In this document: piece by piece, positions 1-7,308 of the stretch
Layout: every line of letters begins with the position of its first letter
Position numbering within the stretch: the stretch's first letter is position 1
Assembly (NCBI RefSeq): GCF_001424405.1
Contig: NZ_LMPS01000001.1
Span: 5,263-69,262, forward strand
From: Dyadobacter sp. Leaf189
GTDB taxonomy: Bacteria; Bacteroidota; Bacteroidia; Cytophagales; Spirosomataceae
Direction of reading: 5' to 3'
DNA length: 64,000 nucleotides
The notes under the pieces: model-generated
Told to the model about the DNA's origin: nothing
Databases searched by the model: none
The model's input: the letters and a program-made list of their open reading frames with translations, nothing else
Made by a program: the position numbers and the translations under genes

Positions 1-92
1 CTGCCTAAGCCGGGGGCGCCCAGCCCAGAACCGCCGATGATACTTGGATCAAACCTGGTAAAGTAAGCGGGGCGCGTAGCCTGGTCGCCACA
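1..92 (+). rRNA. rrf: 5S ribosomal RNA, 3' part
   Basis: The first ~92 bases read like the second half of a bacterial 5S rRNA: a CCGCCGATGATACT block (loop/helix IV region), the GTAAGC and GTAGCCTGGTCGCCAC closing segment, and a rho-independent terminator straight after. The 5' part and presumably 23S and 16S lie outside the window to the left. The exact 3' end is uncertain by a few bases. Confidence 0.8.
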
Positions 93-103
93 ATACCATC
101 TCA

Positions 104-135
104 AAAGACCATCCCTTAAAGATGGTCTTTTTTTG
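104..135 (+). terminator. Terminator of the rRNA operon
   Basis: The arm AAAGACCATC (104-113) pairs with GATGGTCTTT (121-130) around a 7-base loop and is followed by a T-run. It sits directly after the 5S end, so it probably ends the ribosomal RNA transcript. Confidence 0.85.
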
Positions 136-260
136 TTGCTTATGGCTTGGTGTTCACATCGTTCTAGGTTGTACGCCAACCCCGGCCAGAGCCACTGACG
201 AAGGATCAGCCCAAAACTTGGGGAGCGATAAAGAAATATTTGTTTTGTGATGAATCAATA

Positions 261-620
261 TTGAATGCATTGCAAGAGTCCTATTTAGCCCTAGTCCGCT
301 TCGCTGTTACCTGAGGGTATCTTCGATTATTTCGAGCTTTCCAAAATCGTTGAAGCCTAACTAGTTTGCATATCTATCTGGAGGAGAAAATTCTTCCTCC
401 TTCTGAATACACAGATCAAAAATTAAAGTTTAAGGGCTTTCTTGCTGAGATATATATTTAGGATTTCCCATTTAAAAATCCGGAAGTTACGCCCTGTATA
501 AAGCATTGGAGCTGAGATGTCAAAGGCACTGGCTAGATTATCAGCAAGGACTGGAATGTAGTGCAATGGGGGACTCGAATGACAAAAGAGTTCGCTGATT
601 TTTTAAAAACAATGTATTAA
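261..620 (+). pseudogene. Decayed ISAon1-type transposase, N-terminal ORF
   Basis: No intact frame exists, but translated pieces in shifting frames give LNALQESYLALVRF, then EGIFDYFELSKIVEA, then HIYLEEKILPPSEYTDQ with FKGFLAEIYI, and finally KDWNVVQWGTRMTKEFADF before a stop at 618-620. These match, in order, my recollection of the small first ORF of ISAon1-family elements of Bacteroidota (about 120 residues with a helix-turn-helix role). At least two frameshifts and internal stops are visible, so the gene is dead. The family name is from memory of these motifs and was not searched. Confidence 0.65.
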
Positions 621-1080
621 TAAGAGCACCGTAAGTTGCTCCAACTAGGCAAATACTTCCACTTAGACGGCAAACAGCTTCAACAGCAATACAAGGACCC
701 TAAGGATTGGGATCAACGAGAGCATGCCCCTGAGTGGCTCTTGTTCCCAGAAAACACAGGTTCATGTCTAAGCATTGATTAAACCTCATTACCCAATGGT
801 GAGCTATATACAGTTGTGACTAATAAGGAAGCGAAAGGTCGCAAGGGCTCATTGGTGGCTTGATCAAAGGCACGCAAGCTAACTCGGTCATTGAGGTTTT
901 GAGGAAAATCCCTAAGCGCCTTCGTGGAAAGGTAAGAGAAGTGACACTGGATATCGCTGCTAACATGGGACTTATCGTAAGCCGTTGTTTTTCAAGCGGC
1001 ATCGAAGGTCTTCGATCGTTTTCACGTACAAAAACAGCATATTTGCTTTTGAATGGCTATATAGATCTTCATTTTAGACA
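621..1080 (+). pseudogene. Decayed ISAon1-type transposase, catalytic ORF (truncated)
   Basis: The pieces read QLGKYFHLDGKQLQQQYKD, EWLLFPENTGSCLSID, stop, then TSLPNGELYTVVTNKEAKG; after a one-base loss near 861, IKGTQANSVIEVLRKIP and REVTLDIAANMGLIV; then in another frame KVFDRFHVQK. This resembles the DDE transposase ORF of ISAon1-type elements (SIDE, LDMAxxM and DRFHVQ landmarks). The Glu of SIDE is now a TAA stop (780-782). The protein would be cut far short of its normal C terminus, as sequence similarity fades by about 1075. The open frame from 860 to 1189 is a by-product of this decay and is not a gene. Confidence 0.65.
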
Positions 1081-1097
1081 ATTTAAAAAGCAAATGA

Positions 1098-1132
1098 AAG
1101 AGGGTGCCTCGTTAAAACTGAGACACCCTCTT
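1098..1132. terminator. Two-way hairpin at the dxs 3' end
   Basis: AAGAGGGTG-C-CTC (1098-1110) pairs with GAG-A-CACCCTCTT (1120-1132), with one mismatch. Read on the minus strand it lies just past the dxs stop and is followed by a T-rich stretch, so it can act as the dxs terminator. It also borders the decayed insertion sequence and may have been contributed by that element's right end. Confidence 0.6.
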
Positions 1133-1139
1133 CTTTTGC

Positions 1140-3083
1140 TTAGTATACCGATGTTCGCAGTTCATCTTGCGTGCCGATTAACTCTTTAACGGAGCTAATT
1201 ATTCCTGCGGTGTCAAGGCCACATTCGTGATACAACTCGTGAGGTTCGCCGTGCTCTATAATAGTATCCGGAATTCCTAAACGCTTTACCCGACAGGAAT
1301 AACCACTATCATTCATAAATTCAAGTACAGCGCTTCCAAATCCACCTTGCAGGCATCCGTCTTCAAGGGTTACAATGCGGTCGAAAGAAGAGAAAATTTC
1401 AAGAAGCAATTTTTTATCGAGGGGTTTGGCAAAACGCATATCGTATAAGGCCGCGGAAATTCCTTGATCTTCGAGTAAATAGCAAGCTGTTGCTGCAAAG
1501 TTTCCAAGTGGGCCAAATGACAAAATTGCTGCGTCAGATCCGCCTTTTATTTTTCTACCCCGTCCAATCTCTATTTCCTCGAATGGAGTTTTCCATTGCG
1601 GCATTACACCTGCTCCGCGAGGATATCTGATGGTCAAAGCATTTTTACCAGCCTGAAATGATGCTAACTGAGCAGTGTACATCATATTTCTTAGTTCTTG
1701 CTCATTCATCGGCGATGCCACGACCATATTAGGTATGCAGCGCATGTACGCAATGTCATAAACGCCGTGGTGCGTAGGTCCGTCTGCGCCCACAAGGCCA
1801 GCACGATCAAGGCAAAAAATGACGGGCAATTCCTGAATGCAAACATCATGCACTACCTGATCATACGAGCGTTGCATGAATGTCGAATAAATGTTGCAAA
1901 AGACAATGTCGCCCCTTGTTGCCATTCCAGCAGAAAAGGTCACTGCATGTTGCTCAGCTATACCCACGTCAAAAGCGCGATCCGGCATAGCTTCCATCAT
2001 AATATTCAAGGAAGATCCGGAAGGCATTGCAGGAGTAACACCAACAATCTTTGAGTTCTCTTTCGCAAGCTCCACTAATGTATGTCCAAAAACGTCCTGG
2101 TATTTCGGGGCTTGTGGTGTATCATAGGTTTTCTTTTGTATCTCACCGGTAATCTTATCAAAGATGCCAGGAGCGTGCCATTTCGTCTGGTCTTTTTCTG
2201 CAGGTCCGTAACCTTTGCCTTTTACAGTTAAACAATGCAAAAGCTTTGGCCCGGGAATACTTTTCAAATCGTGTAGAACCTCAGTTAAGTGGCTAATATC
2301 ATTTCCGTCAATGGGACCGAAATATCTCAGACCTAATGATTCAAACAGGTTACTCTGCCGCAAGATCGCTGTCTTCATTACCGTCTCTACCTTGGATACA
2401 ATTTCCTGCGCACTTTTTCCAAAGTGGCTCATTTTTCCAAGCAGGTTCCAGACTTCGTCGCGAAATTTATTATAGGTTTGAGATGTGGTAATATCTGTAA
2501 GGTACTCCTTCAAAGCCCCCACATTTGGGTCAATGGCCATGCAATTATCATTCAGGATAATCAGCAGGTTGGAGTCAGTGGCACCTGCGTGGTTCATGCC
2601 TTCAAATGCCAATCCGGCTGTCATAGCGCCATCGCCAATAACTGCGATATGCTGTCTTTCGAAGTTCTTTTCCAAAGCAGAAGCGACAGCCATTCCCAAT
2701 GCCGAAGAAATGGACGTAGATGAATGTCCTACACCAAAGGCATCATAAATGCTCTCCTTCCGTTTGGGAAAGCCTGATAAACCACCATAAGTTCTGTTTG
2801 AATGAAAGGTATCTCGTCTTCCTGTCAGAATTTTATGGCCGTAAGCCTGATGACCAACATCCCAGACAATCTGATCATCGGGTGTATTAAACACATAATG
2901 CAAAGCAACACTTAGCTCAACTACTCCCAAACTAGCACCAAAATGTCCGCCGTAAACCGAAACATTATCAATTATAAACTGCCTTAGTTCATTGCAGACT
3001 GTGGGAAGTTGTGATATATCCAGTTTTCGTAAGTCTTCCGGACTATCAATTTTAGCTAACAATTTGCCAGGAGTTATAAGCAT
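1140..3083 (-). CDS. dxs: 1-deoxy-D-xylulose-5-phosphate synthase
   Basis: Dxs condenses pyruvate and glyceraldehyde 3-phosphate to DXP with thiamine diphosphate, the first step of the MEP isoprenoid route. The 647-residue length is normal. Visible landmarks are DVGHQAYGHK (about 75-84), the TPP/Mg motif GDGAMTAG (150-157) with downstream NDN, and the pyrimidine-contacting Glu in DVGIAEQHAV (E377). It is the last gene of a same-strand series mutL, rhomboid, rhomboid, dxs, with an 84-base gap upstream, and ends at a hairpin. The next MEP enzyme, dxr, is also in this window at 27681. The call is firm from motifs and length. Confidence 0.96.
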   Translation of the reverse strand: MLITPGKLLAKIDSPEDLRKLDISQLPTVCNELRQFIIDNVSVYGGHFGASLGVVELSVALHYVFNTPDDQIVWDVGHQAYGHKILTGRRDTFHSNRTYGGLSGFPKRKESIYDAFGVGHSSTSISSALGMAVASALEKNFERQHIAVIGDGAMTAGLAFEGMNHAGATDSNLLIILNDNCMAIDPNVGALKEYLTDITTSQTYNKFRDEVWNLLGKMSHFGKSAQEIVSKVETVMKTAILRQSNLFESLGLRYFGPIDGNDISHLTEVLHDLKSIPGPKLLHCLTVKGKGYGPAEKDQTKWHAPGIFDKITGEIQKKTYDTPQAPKYQDVFGHTLVELAKENSKIVGVTPAMPSGSSLNIMMEAMPDRAFDVGIAEQHAVTFSAGMATRGDIVFCNIYSTFMQRSYDQVVHDVCIQELPVIFCLDRAGLVGADGPTHHGVYDIAYMRCIPNMVVASPMNEQELRNMMYTAQLASFQAGKNALTIRYPRGAGVMPQWKTPFEEIEIGRGRKIKGGSDAAILSFGPLGNFAATACYLLEDQGISAALYDMRFAKPLDKKLLLEIFSSFDRIVTLEDGCLQGGFGSAVLEFMNDSGYSCRVKRLGIPDTIIEHGEPHELYHECGLDTAGIISSVKELIGTQDELRTSVY

Positions 3084-3167
3084 ACAGTGGGGAATTGAAA
3101 TCAGATTTTGAGCACTAAAATGTCTGCAAACCTGATGCGAAATTAAGCAAATAGCTGCTAAGTGTGA

Positions 3168-4088
3168 TTATTTTTGCTGACTAGCCTTGAACAACTTCTG
3201 TTTCTCTTCCTTAGTCAGGCTTTCATAGCCAGACTTCGAAATCTTGTCAAGGATATTATCAATCTCCATTTGGTCAGGCATTTCAATCGTACCCGATGAT
3301 GAAGAAGAATATACGCTGGTGCTGCGATACACCTGACGTTCTCTGTACGTCACCTGCATTGCCGGCCGCTTTCTGAACATTCTTGACCAACCCGACATAA
3401 TCGCATAGATAGGCTTTCCAAGATCCGTACCGCTTTGCAGTAATTTGATGAATATATAACCAACGAATGCACCTCCTAAATGAGCTAGGTTTCCACCTGC
3501 ATTAGGACCTACCGTTTGCGCCAGTGACAAAATGATATAGAACAATGCAATAAATTTGATTCGAATCGGACCCAGGAATATCAGATTAAAGGTATAATTG
3601 GGCAGCAATGTCGATGCTCCCACAGCTACTGAAAAGGCAGCAGCAGATGCGCCAAGCATTCTAGAACCTTCTATATGAGCCTGAAAATAAGGCAAAACAT
3701 TATAGAGCACAATGTAAACCAGACCACCCGCGATTCCACCCAGCATATAAAGCGCTATTACCCTTTTTGCACCTAAATATTCATCCACCAGCTTGCCAAA
3801 CCAGTACAGGAATAGCATGTTGAACAGAATGTGAAATATATCGTCGTGTGTAAAGAAATAGGTAATGAGCGTCCAGGGCTTATATATTAACTCGTTGGTA
3901 GCAGCCGGCAGTTGCAGTGAGTTTATCACTAGCAGGTATATACCGGACGCCTGAGAAAGCGTCAGAATGATTTTGGATAGCAGTAAAACAAGAAATACCG
4001 CCGTGTTTATCAATATAATCTTTACAAGTGCATTCTCGGATTTGGCGAATTCACGTTTTACGTCATCAACAATATTGCTCATCTTCAA
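3168..4088 (-). CDS. Rhomboid family intramembrane serine protease (with C-terminal tail)
   Basis: A polytopic membrane protein of 306 residues with the rhomboid serine motif GASAAAF (Ser148) and the His motif NLAHLGG (His203), so the Ser-His dyad is present. The usual Gly after the Ser is Ala here. The N terminus is a short cytosolic stretch and TM1. After the rhomboid core a soluble tail of about 85 residues ends in a small acidic/lysine-rich helical segment (DQMEIDNILDKISKSGYESL) that I associate with Bacteroidota rhomboids (DUF6576). Its start overlaps the stop of the upstream rhomboid gene (ATGA at 4085-4088), which indicates translational coupling. The substrate is unknown. Confidence 0.88.
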   Translation of the reverse strand: MKMSNIVDDVKREFAKSENALVKIILINTAVFLVLLLSKIILTLSQASGIYLLVINSLQLPAATNELIYKPWTLITYFFTHDDIFHILFNMLFLYWFGKLVDEYLGAKRVIALYMLGGIAGGLVYIVLYNVLPYFQAHIEGSRMLGASAAAFSVAVGASTLLPNYTFNLIFLGPIRIKFIALFYIILSLAQTVGPNAGGNLAHLGGAFVGYIFIKLLQSGTDLGKPIYAIMSGWSRMFRKRPAMQVTYRERQVYRSTSVYSSSSSGTIEMPDQMEIDNILDKISKSGYESLTKEEKQKLFKASQQK

Positions 4089-4870
4089 TAGAAATTTGAT
4101 TTTTGCGTGCCCCAGTAACGCAGTAAAATATATGCAAATAGCATTCCTCCGATATGGGCGAAATGCGCTACATTGTCCGACTGAGCATTTTGAATACCTG
4201 CATACAATTCGTACAATCCGTAGAAGGCGACGAAATATTTAGCCTTAATAGGAAATGGTACAAACAGCAGGAAAAGCTCAGTATTTGGAAATAATAAACC
4301 AAACGCCATCAGGATACCGAAAATTGCTCCTGATGCACCCACCATCGGTGTATTTATCAGGCGTTCGTAATAGACATTGACAAAATTGATACTATCCTGA
4401 ATATAACTGGTATTCGTCGGATTCTCCTCAAATTTATTTAAAAAACTCAGTGTCGATTCATAAATCCCCTTCGCGTATTTACTCATGAAATCAGCCAGTC
4501 CGTCGGGTGTAGGATTTTGAGTATATATTTCAACAGCTTGACGTACCTGTGTGTTCTCAAAATAATCAATTCCGGAGAAAAGTAGTCCGGCTCCTATTCC
4601 CGTGAAAAAGTAGAAAAATAAGAACCGCTTCGGTCCCCACATTCTTTCGAGCAGCGGGCCAAACATGAATAAACCAAACATGTTGCTGAACAAATGCCCG
4701 AGACTACCATGCAAAAACATGTAAGTCACAAATTGGTAGGGCATGAAATCAGGCGAAAGTACTGACCTGAGAGAGAAGTTGTTACTTAAATTAAGAAAGC
4801 TAGTATCAACCAGATAAAAGAGGATATTCAGAATCAGTAAATTTCTTACCGTTGGGGTTATGGCTAACAT
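4085..4870 (-). CDS. Rhomboid family intramembrane serine protease
   Basis: A 261-residue polytopic protein. It carries the full rhomboid nucleophile motif GASGAIFG (Ser180) and the histidine motif AHIGG (His239), so it should be catalytically competent. An insertion of about 75 residues (roughly 100-175, DYFENTQ to YERLINT) between early TM segments and the Ser-bearing helix enlarges a loop. It sits between mutL (54-base gap) and a second, overlapping rhomboid gene. This tandem arrangement next to mutL is, to my recollection, common in Bacteroidota. The two paralogues differ in loop and tail, so they probably cut different membrane substrates. Confidence 0.9.
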   Translation of the reverse strand: MLAITPTVRNLLILNILFYLVDTSFLNLSNNFSLRSVLSPDFMPYQFVTYMFLHGSLGHLFSNMFGLFMFGPLLERMWGPKRFLFFYFFTGIGAGLLFSGIDYFENTQVRQAVEIYTQNPTPDGLADFMSKYAKGIYESTLSFLNKFEENPTNTSYIQDSINFVNVYYERLINTPMVGASGAIFGILMAFGLLFPNTELFLLFVPFPIKAKYFVAFYGLYELYAGIQNAQSDNVAHFAHIGGMLFAYILLRYWGTQKSNFY

Positions 4871-4924
4871 GTTAATCTAAATTCAGCGTTTATTCTTGAA
4901 AGGGACGTGCCTGTTTTTTGGTTC

Positions 4925-6814
4925 CTAGCTTTTAAATATGCTCGTCAGCTTATCCATGGTCAGCAAGACAATTATGGCCTCGCCACCAGGGGTTCTGTTT
5001 GGATCAGTGGAAGCAAACAGCTGATCAATCAATGTATGGATTTCTACAAATGAGAGCTTAACTGCATACCGCACCGAAAACCGCCGTGCGAGCGAGCGGG
5101 AGAGACTTTCAGGTTTATTCAATTTAAGATCTGAATAGCTCTGCTTCAACTGCTCAATCAACTCCTCGAAAAGATCCTGCTCGCTTTCCTCCGGAAGATC
5201 TGCCGGAATTCCACGAATAATCAGCTCATTGGCCCCAAACTCGTCAAATTCAAAGCCCAGACTATGGATTTCCTTCTTAGTCTCTTTAACAAGCTGCATA
5301 TCCGAATGCGTCAGCCTGATCCTTTTTGGGAAAAGCAGTTGCTGACATGCACCGCTTCTGTTAATCAGCATCTTACGATATCTTTCGTATAAAATTCGTT
5401 CGTACGCGGCTTTCTGATCGATCAGCATTATTCCGTCTTTAACCTGGGACAGAATGTATCTGTTATGCAGCTGGAATAACACTGCATCACTTTCAGGCGC
5501 AGAGATTACCTCAGACGCCATTCTATTGATCTTGCTGGCTACTGTCTTTGATTCTTCGTGATAGGCTGGTCGTGAAACAGTAACCGGACTTACTTCAAAC
5601 GCAGCCAATTCGCGACCACGGTCTTCTGTATTTTGAAGTCCTTCAAACAGCTTGCTCCAATTAGTCAGGTTAGACTTTGTAGGTCCATTGTCACTTTTTT
5701 TGGATTGCGCTGCCCAGTCAGGCATTACGGTGCGAGGGACGAAACTAAGTCCAGGGTCTGTGCCGGCGCCTTGATTGAAGAAATTTACATTATCGTCAAA
5801 ATCGATGGATTGTGAAAAATTGTAAACCCCGACTGCCTTTTTAACAGCAGCCATTACAATGGCATAAACCGATTTCTCATCATCAAATTTGATCTCCGTT
5901 TTTGTCGGATGAATATTGATATCGATATGCGAAGGATCTATTTCAAGAAACAGGACATAAAATGGGTGGCTACCATCCGGGATAGTACCGTCAAATGCGC
6001 TGATCACGGCGTGGTGCAGGTAACTATGCTTGATATACCTGTCATTGACAAAGAAAAACTGTTCACCGCGCGTTTTGCGTGCGAATTCCGGCTTCCCAAT
6101 GTAGCCTCTGACACTTACGTAAGAAGTATCTTCCTGGCAGAATGCCAGCTGCTCCCGGTAACTCTTTCCGTATATATCTACAATGCGGCGAACAAGCTTG
6201 GCCGGTTGTAGGTTAAAAACCTCTGTATCGTTATGATGTAATGTAAAACTTACCTCTGGGTGCGACAATGCAACGCGCTGAAACTCGTCGAGAACGTGCC
6301 GCATTTCGACAGAATTGGATTTCAGGAAATTTCGTCTCGCCGGAACATTGAAGAAAAGATTTTTGACCGACAGGTTTGTGCCTTTTACAGCGGCAATGCT
6401 TTCCTGCGCTTTGATCTCGGAACCGTCAATACGGATCAATGTACCTAGTTCGTCGCCTTCCTGGCGGGTACGCAGCTCCACCTGTGCAACTGCCGCAATG
6501 GATGCCAGTGCCTCGCCTCTGAAACCCATTGTGCGGATACTAAACAGATCTTCCGATTTCCTGATTTTAGACGTAGCGTGCCTTTCAAATGACATCCTGG
6601 CGTCCGTCTCGGACATACCGGAACCATTATCTATAATCTGGATCAAAGTACGGCCAGCCTCTCTCAGAACAACCTGTATCTGGGTAGCATGCGCATCAAT
6701 TGCATTCTCAAGGAGCTCCTTTACAACCGACGCGGGACGTTGCACAACCTCCCCCGCCGCAATTTGATTTGCAATAGAATCAGGCAGTAGTTGTATAATG
6801 TCGGGAGACGGCAT
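4925..6814 (-). CDS. mutL: DNA mismatch repair protein MutL
   Basis: MutL couples MutS mismatch recognition to strand removal. The N-terminal GHKL ATPase is intact: ELLENAIDAHAT with the catalytic Glu and Asn, IDNGSGM, and the TMGFRGEAL lid. The C-terminal dimerisation/endonuclease region has the sequence IDQKAAYERILYERY (about 465-479). In endonuclease-type MutL proteins this is DQHA(x)2E(x)4E; here Asp466, Gln467, Glu472 and Glu477 remain but the metal-binding His is Lys468. The protein has 629 residues, normal for the phylum. It heads the minus-strand series with the two rhomboids. See the finding on possible loss of endonuclease activity. Confidence 0.95.
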   Translation of the reverse strand: MPSPDIIQLLPDSIANQIAAGEVVQRPASVVKELLENAIDAHATQIQVVLREAGRTLIQIIDNGSGMSETDARMSFERHATSKIRKSEDLFSIRTMGFRGEALASIAAVAQVELRTRQEGDELGTLIRIDGSEIKAQESIAAVKGTNLSVKNLFFNVPARRNFLKSNSVEMRHVLDEFQRVALSHPEVSFTLHHNDTEVFNLQPAKLVRRIVDIYGKSYREQLAFCQEDTSYVSVRGYIGKPEFARKTRGEQFFFVNDRYIKHSYLHHAVISAFDGTIPDGSHPFYVLFLEIDPSHIDINIHPTKTEIKFDDEKSVYAIVMAAVKKAVGVYNFSQSIDFDDNVNFFNQGAGTDPGLSFVPRTVMPDWAAQSKKSDNGPTKSNLTNWSKLFEGLQNTEDRGRELAAFEVSPVTVSRPAYHEESKTVASKINRMASEVISAPESDAVLFQLHNRYILSQVKDGIMLIDQKAAYERILYERYRKMLINRSGACQQLLFPKRIRLTHSDMQLVKETKKEIHSLGFEFDEFGANELIIRGIPADLPEESEQDLFEELIEQLKQSYSDLKLNKPESLSRSLARRFSVRYAVKLSFVEIHTLIDQLFASTDPNRTPGGEAIIVLLTMDKLTSIFKS

Positions 6815-7057
6815 AGTGAATGGGGGATGACTATTTTACTATAACAAATAAACAAAAATTTTCGCAACCGGTTCTTTGAATGTAAAGAGGAGTGCATTTG
6901 AACGAAAGTGTTGAGAGGAAATGTTAATGAAGAATAATCACATTATTTATTGAAAAGATTCAGAAATTTTCTTGATTTTGCTCCAAAATCGTTGTGTCCT
7001 AGAATTAATTTGTATAACTTGGGAAACTAAACTCGTGAGTATTAACCCGATCCAACT

Positions 7058-7222
7058 ATGAAAACGCCAATTTTTAAAAGATTCAATTTCACTATGGCTC
7101 TGCAATGGCTGATATTCCTTCCGGTCATTTTGCCATTGTGCATCATTTTTGGCGCTTTTCAAGGAATCATGAACATGGTTGAAAAGATGGCGCAAAGAAT
7201 GTGGATGGACATGGAGTTGTAG
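7058..7222 (+). CDS. Small hypothetical membrane protein, 54 residues
   Basis: The frame from ATG 7058 to TAG 7222 gives a 54-residue protein: a basic N terminus (KTPIFKRFNF), a strongly hydrophobic stretch at about 14-37 (ALQWLIFLPVILPLCIIFGA) and a Met-rich amphipathic end (MNMVEKMAQRMWMDMEL). One membrane helix is predicted by eye. It lies alone between mutL and the NagB fusion, facing away from mutL, and is followed by a strong hairpin at 7265-7295. I do not recognise the family. The well-placed terminator supports a real gene, but no clear promoter was seen. Confidence 0.5.
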   Translation: MKTPIFKRFNFTMALQWLIFLPVILPLCIIFGAFQGIMNMVEKMAQRMWMDMEL

Positions 7223-7264
7223 AATAAGTTAGTAGACAGATATTTTTACATTTTGCTATAAAAC

Positions 7265-7300
7265 AAAACAAGCCCGGATATTCCGGGCTTGTTTTGTTGC
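7265..7300. terminator. Bidirectional terminator
   Basis: AAAACAAGCCCGGA (7265-7278) pairs perfectly with TCCGGGCTTGTTTT (7282-7295) across a 3-base loop. T-runs lie on the 3' side of both strands, so it can serve the small plus-strand gene and the minus-strand NagB fusion that converge here. Confidence 0.85.
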
Positions 7301-7308
7301 AATCTATC

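Noticed and set aside
860-1189. Open frame of 109 codons at the left end
   Set aside because: Its first part is a piece of the decayed transposase and the rest runs through the hairpin and the dxs 3' end; it is not an intact gene.
6947-7195. Minus-strand frame of 82 codons opposite the small membrane protein
   Set aside because: It has no family-like pattern, no promoter or terminator of its own, and overlaps the better supported plus-strand frame at 7058-7222.
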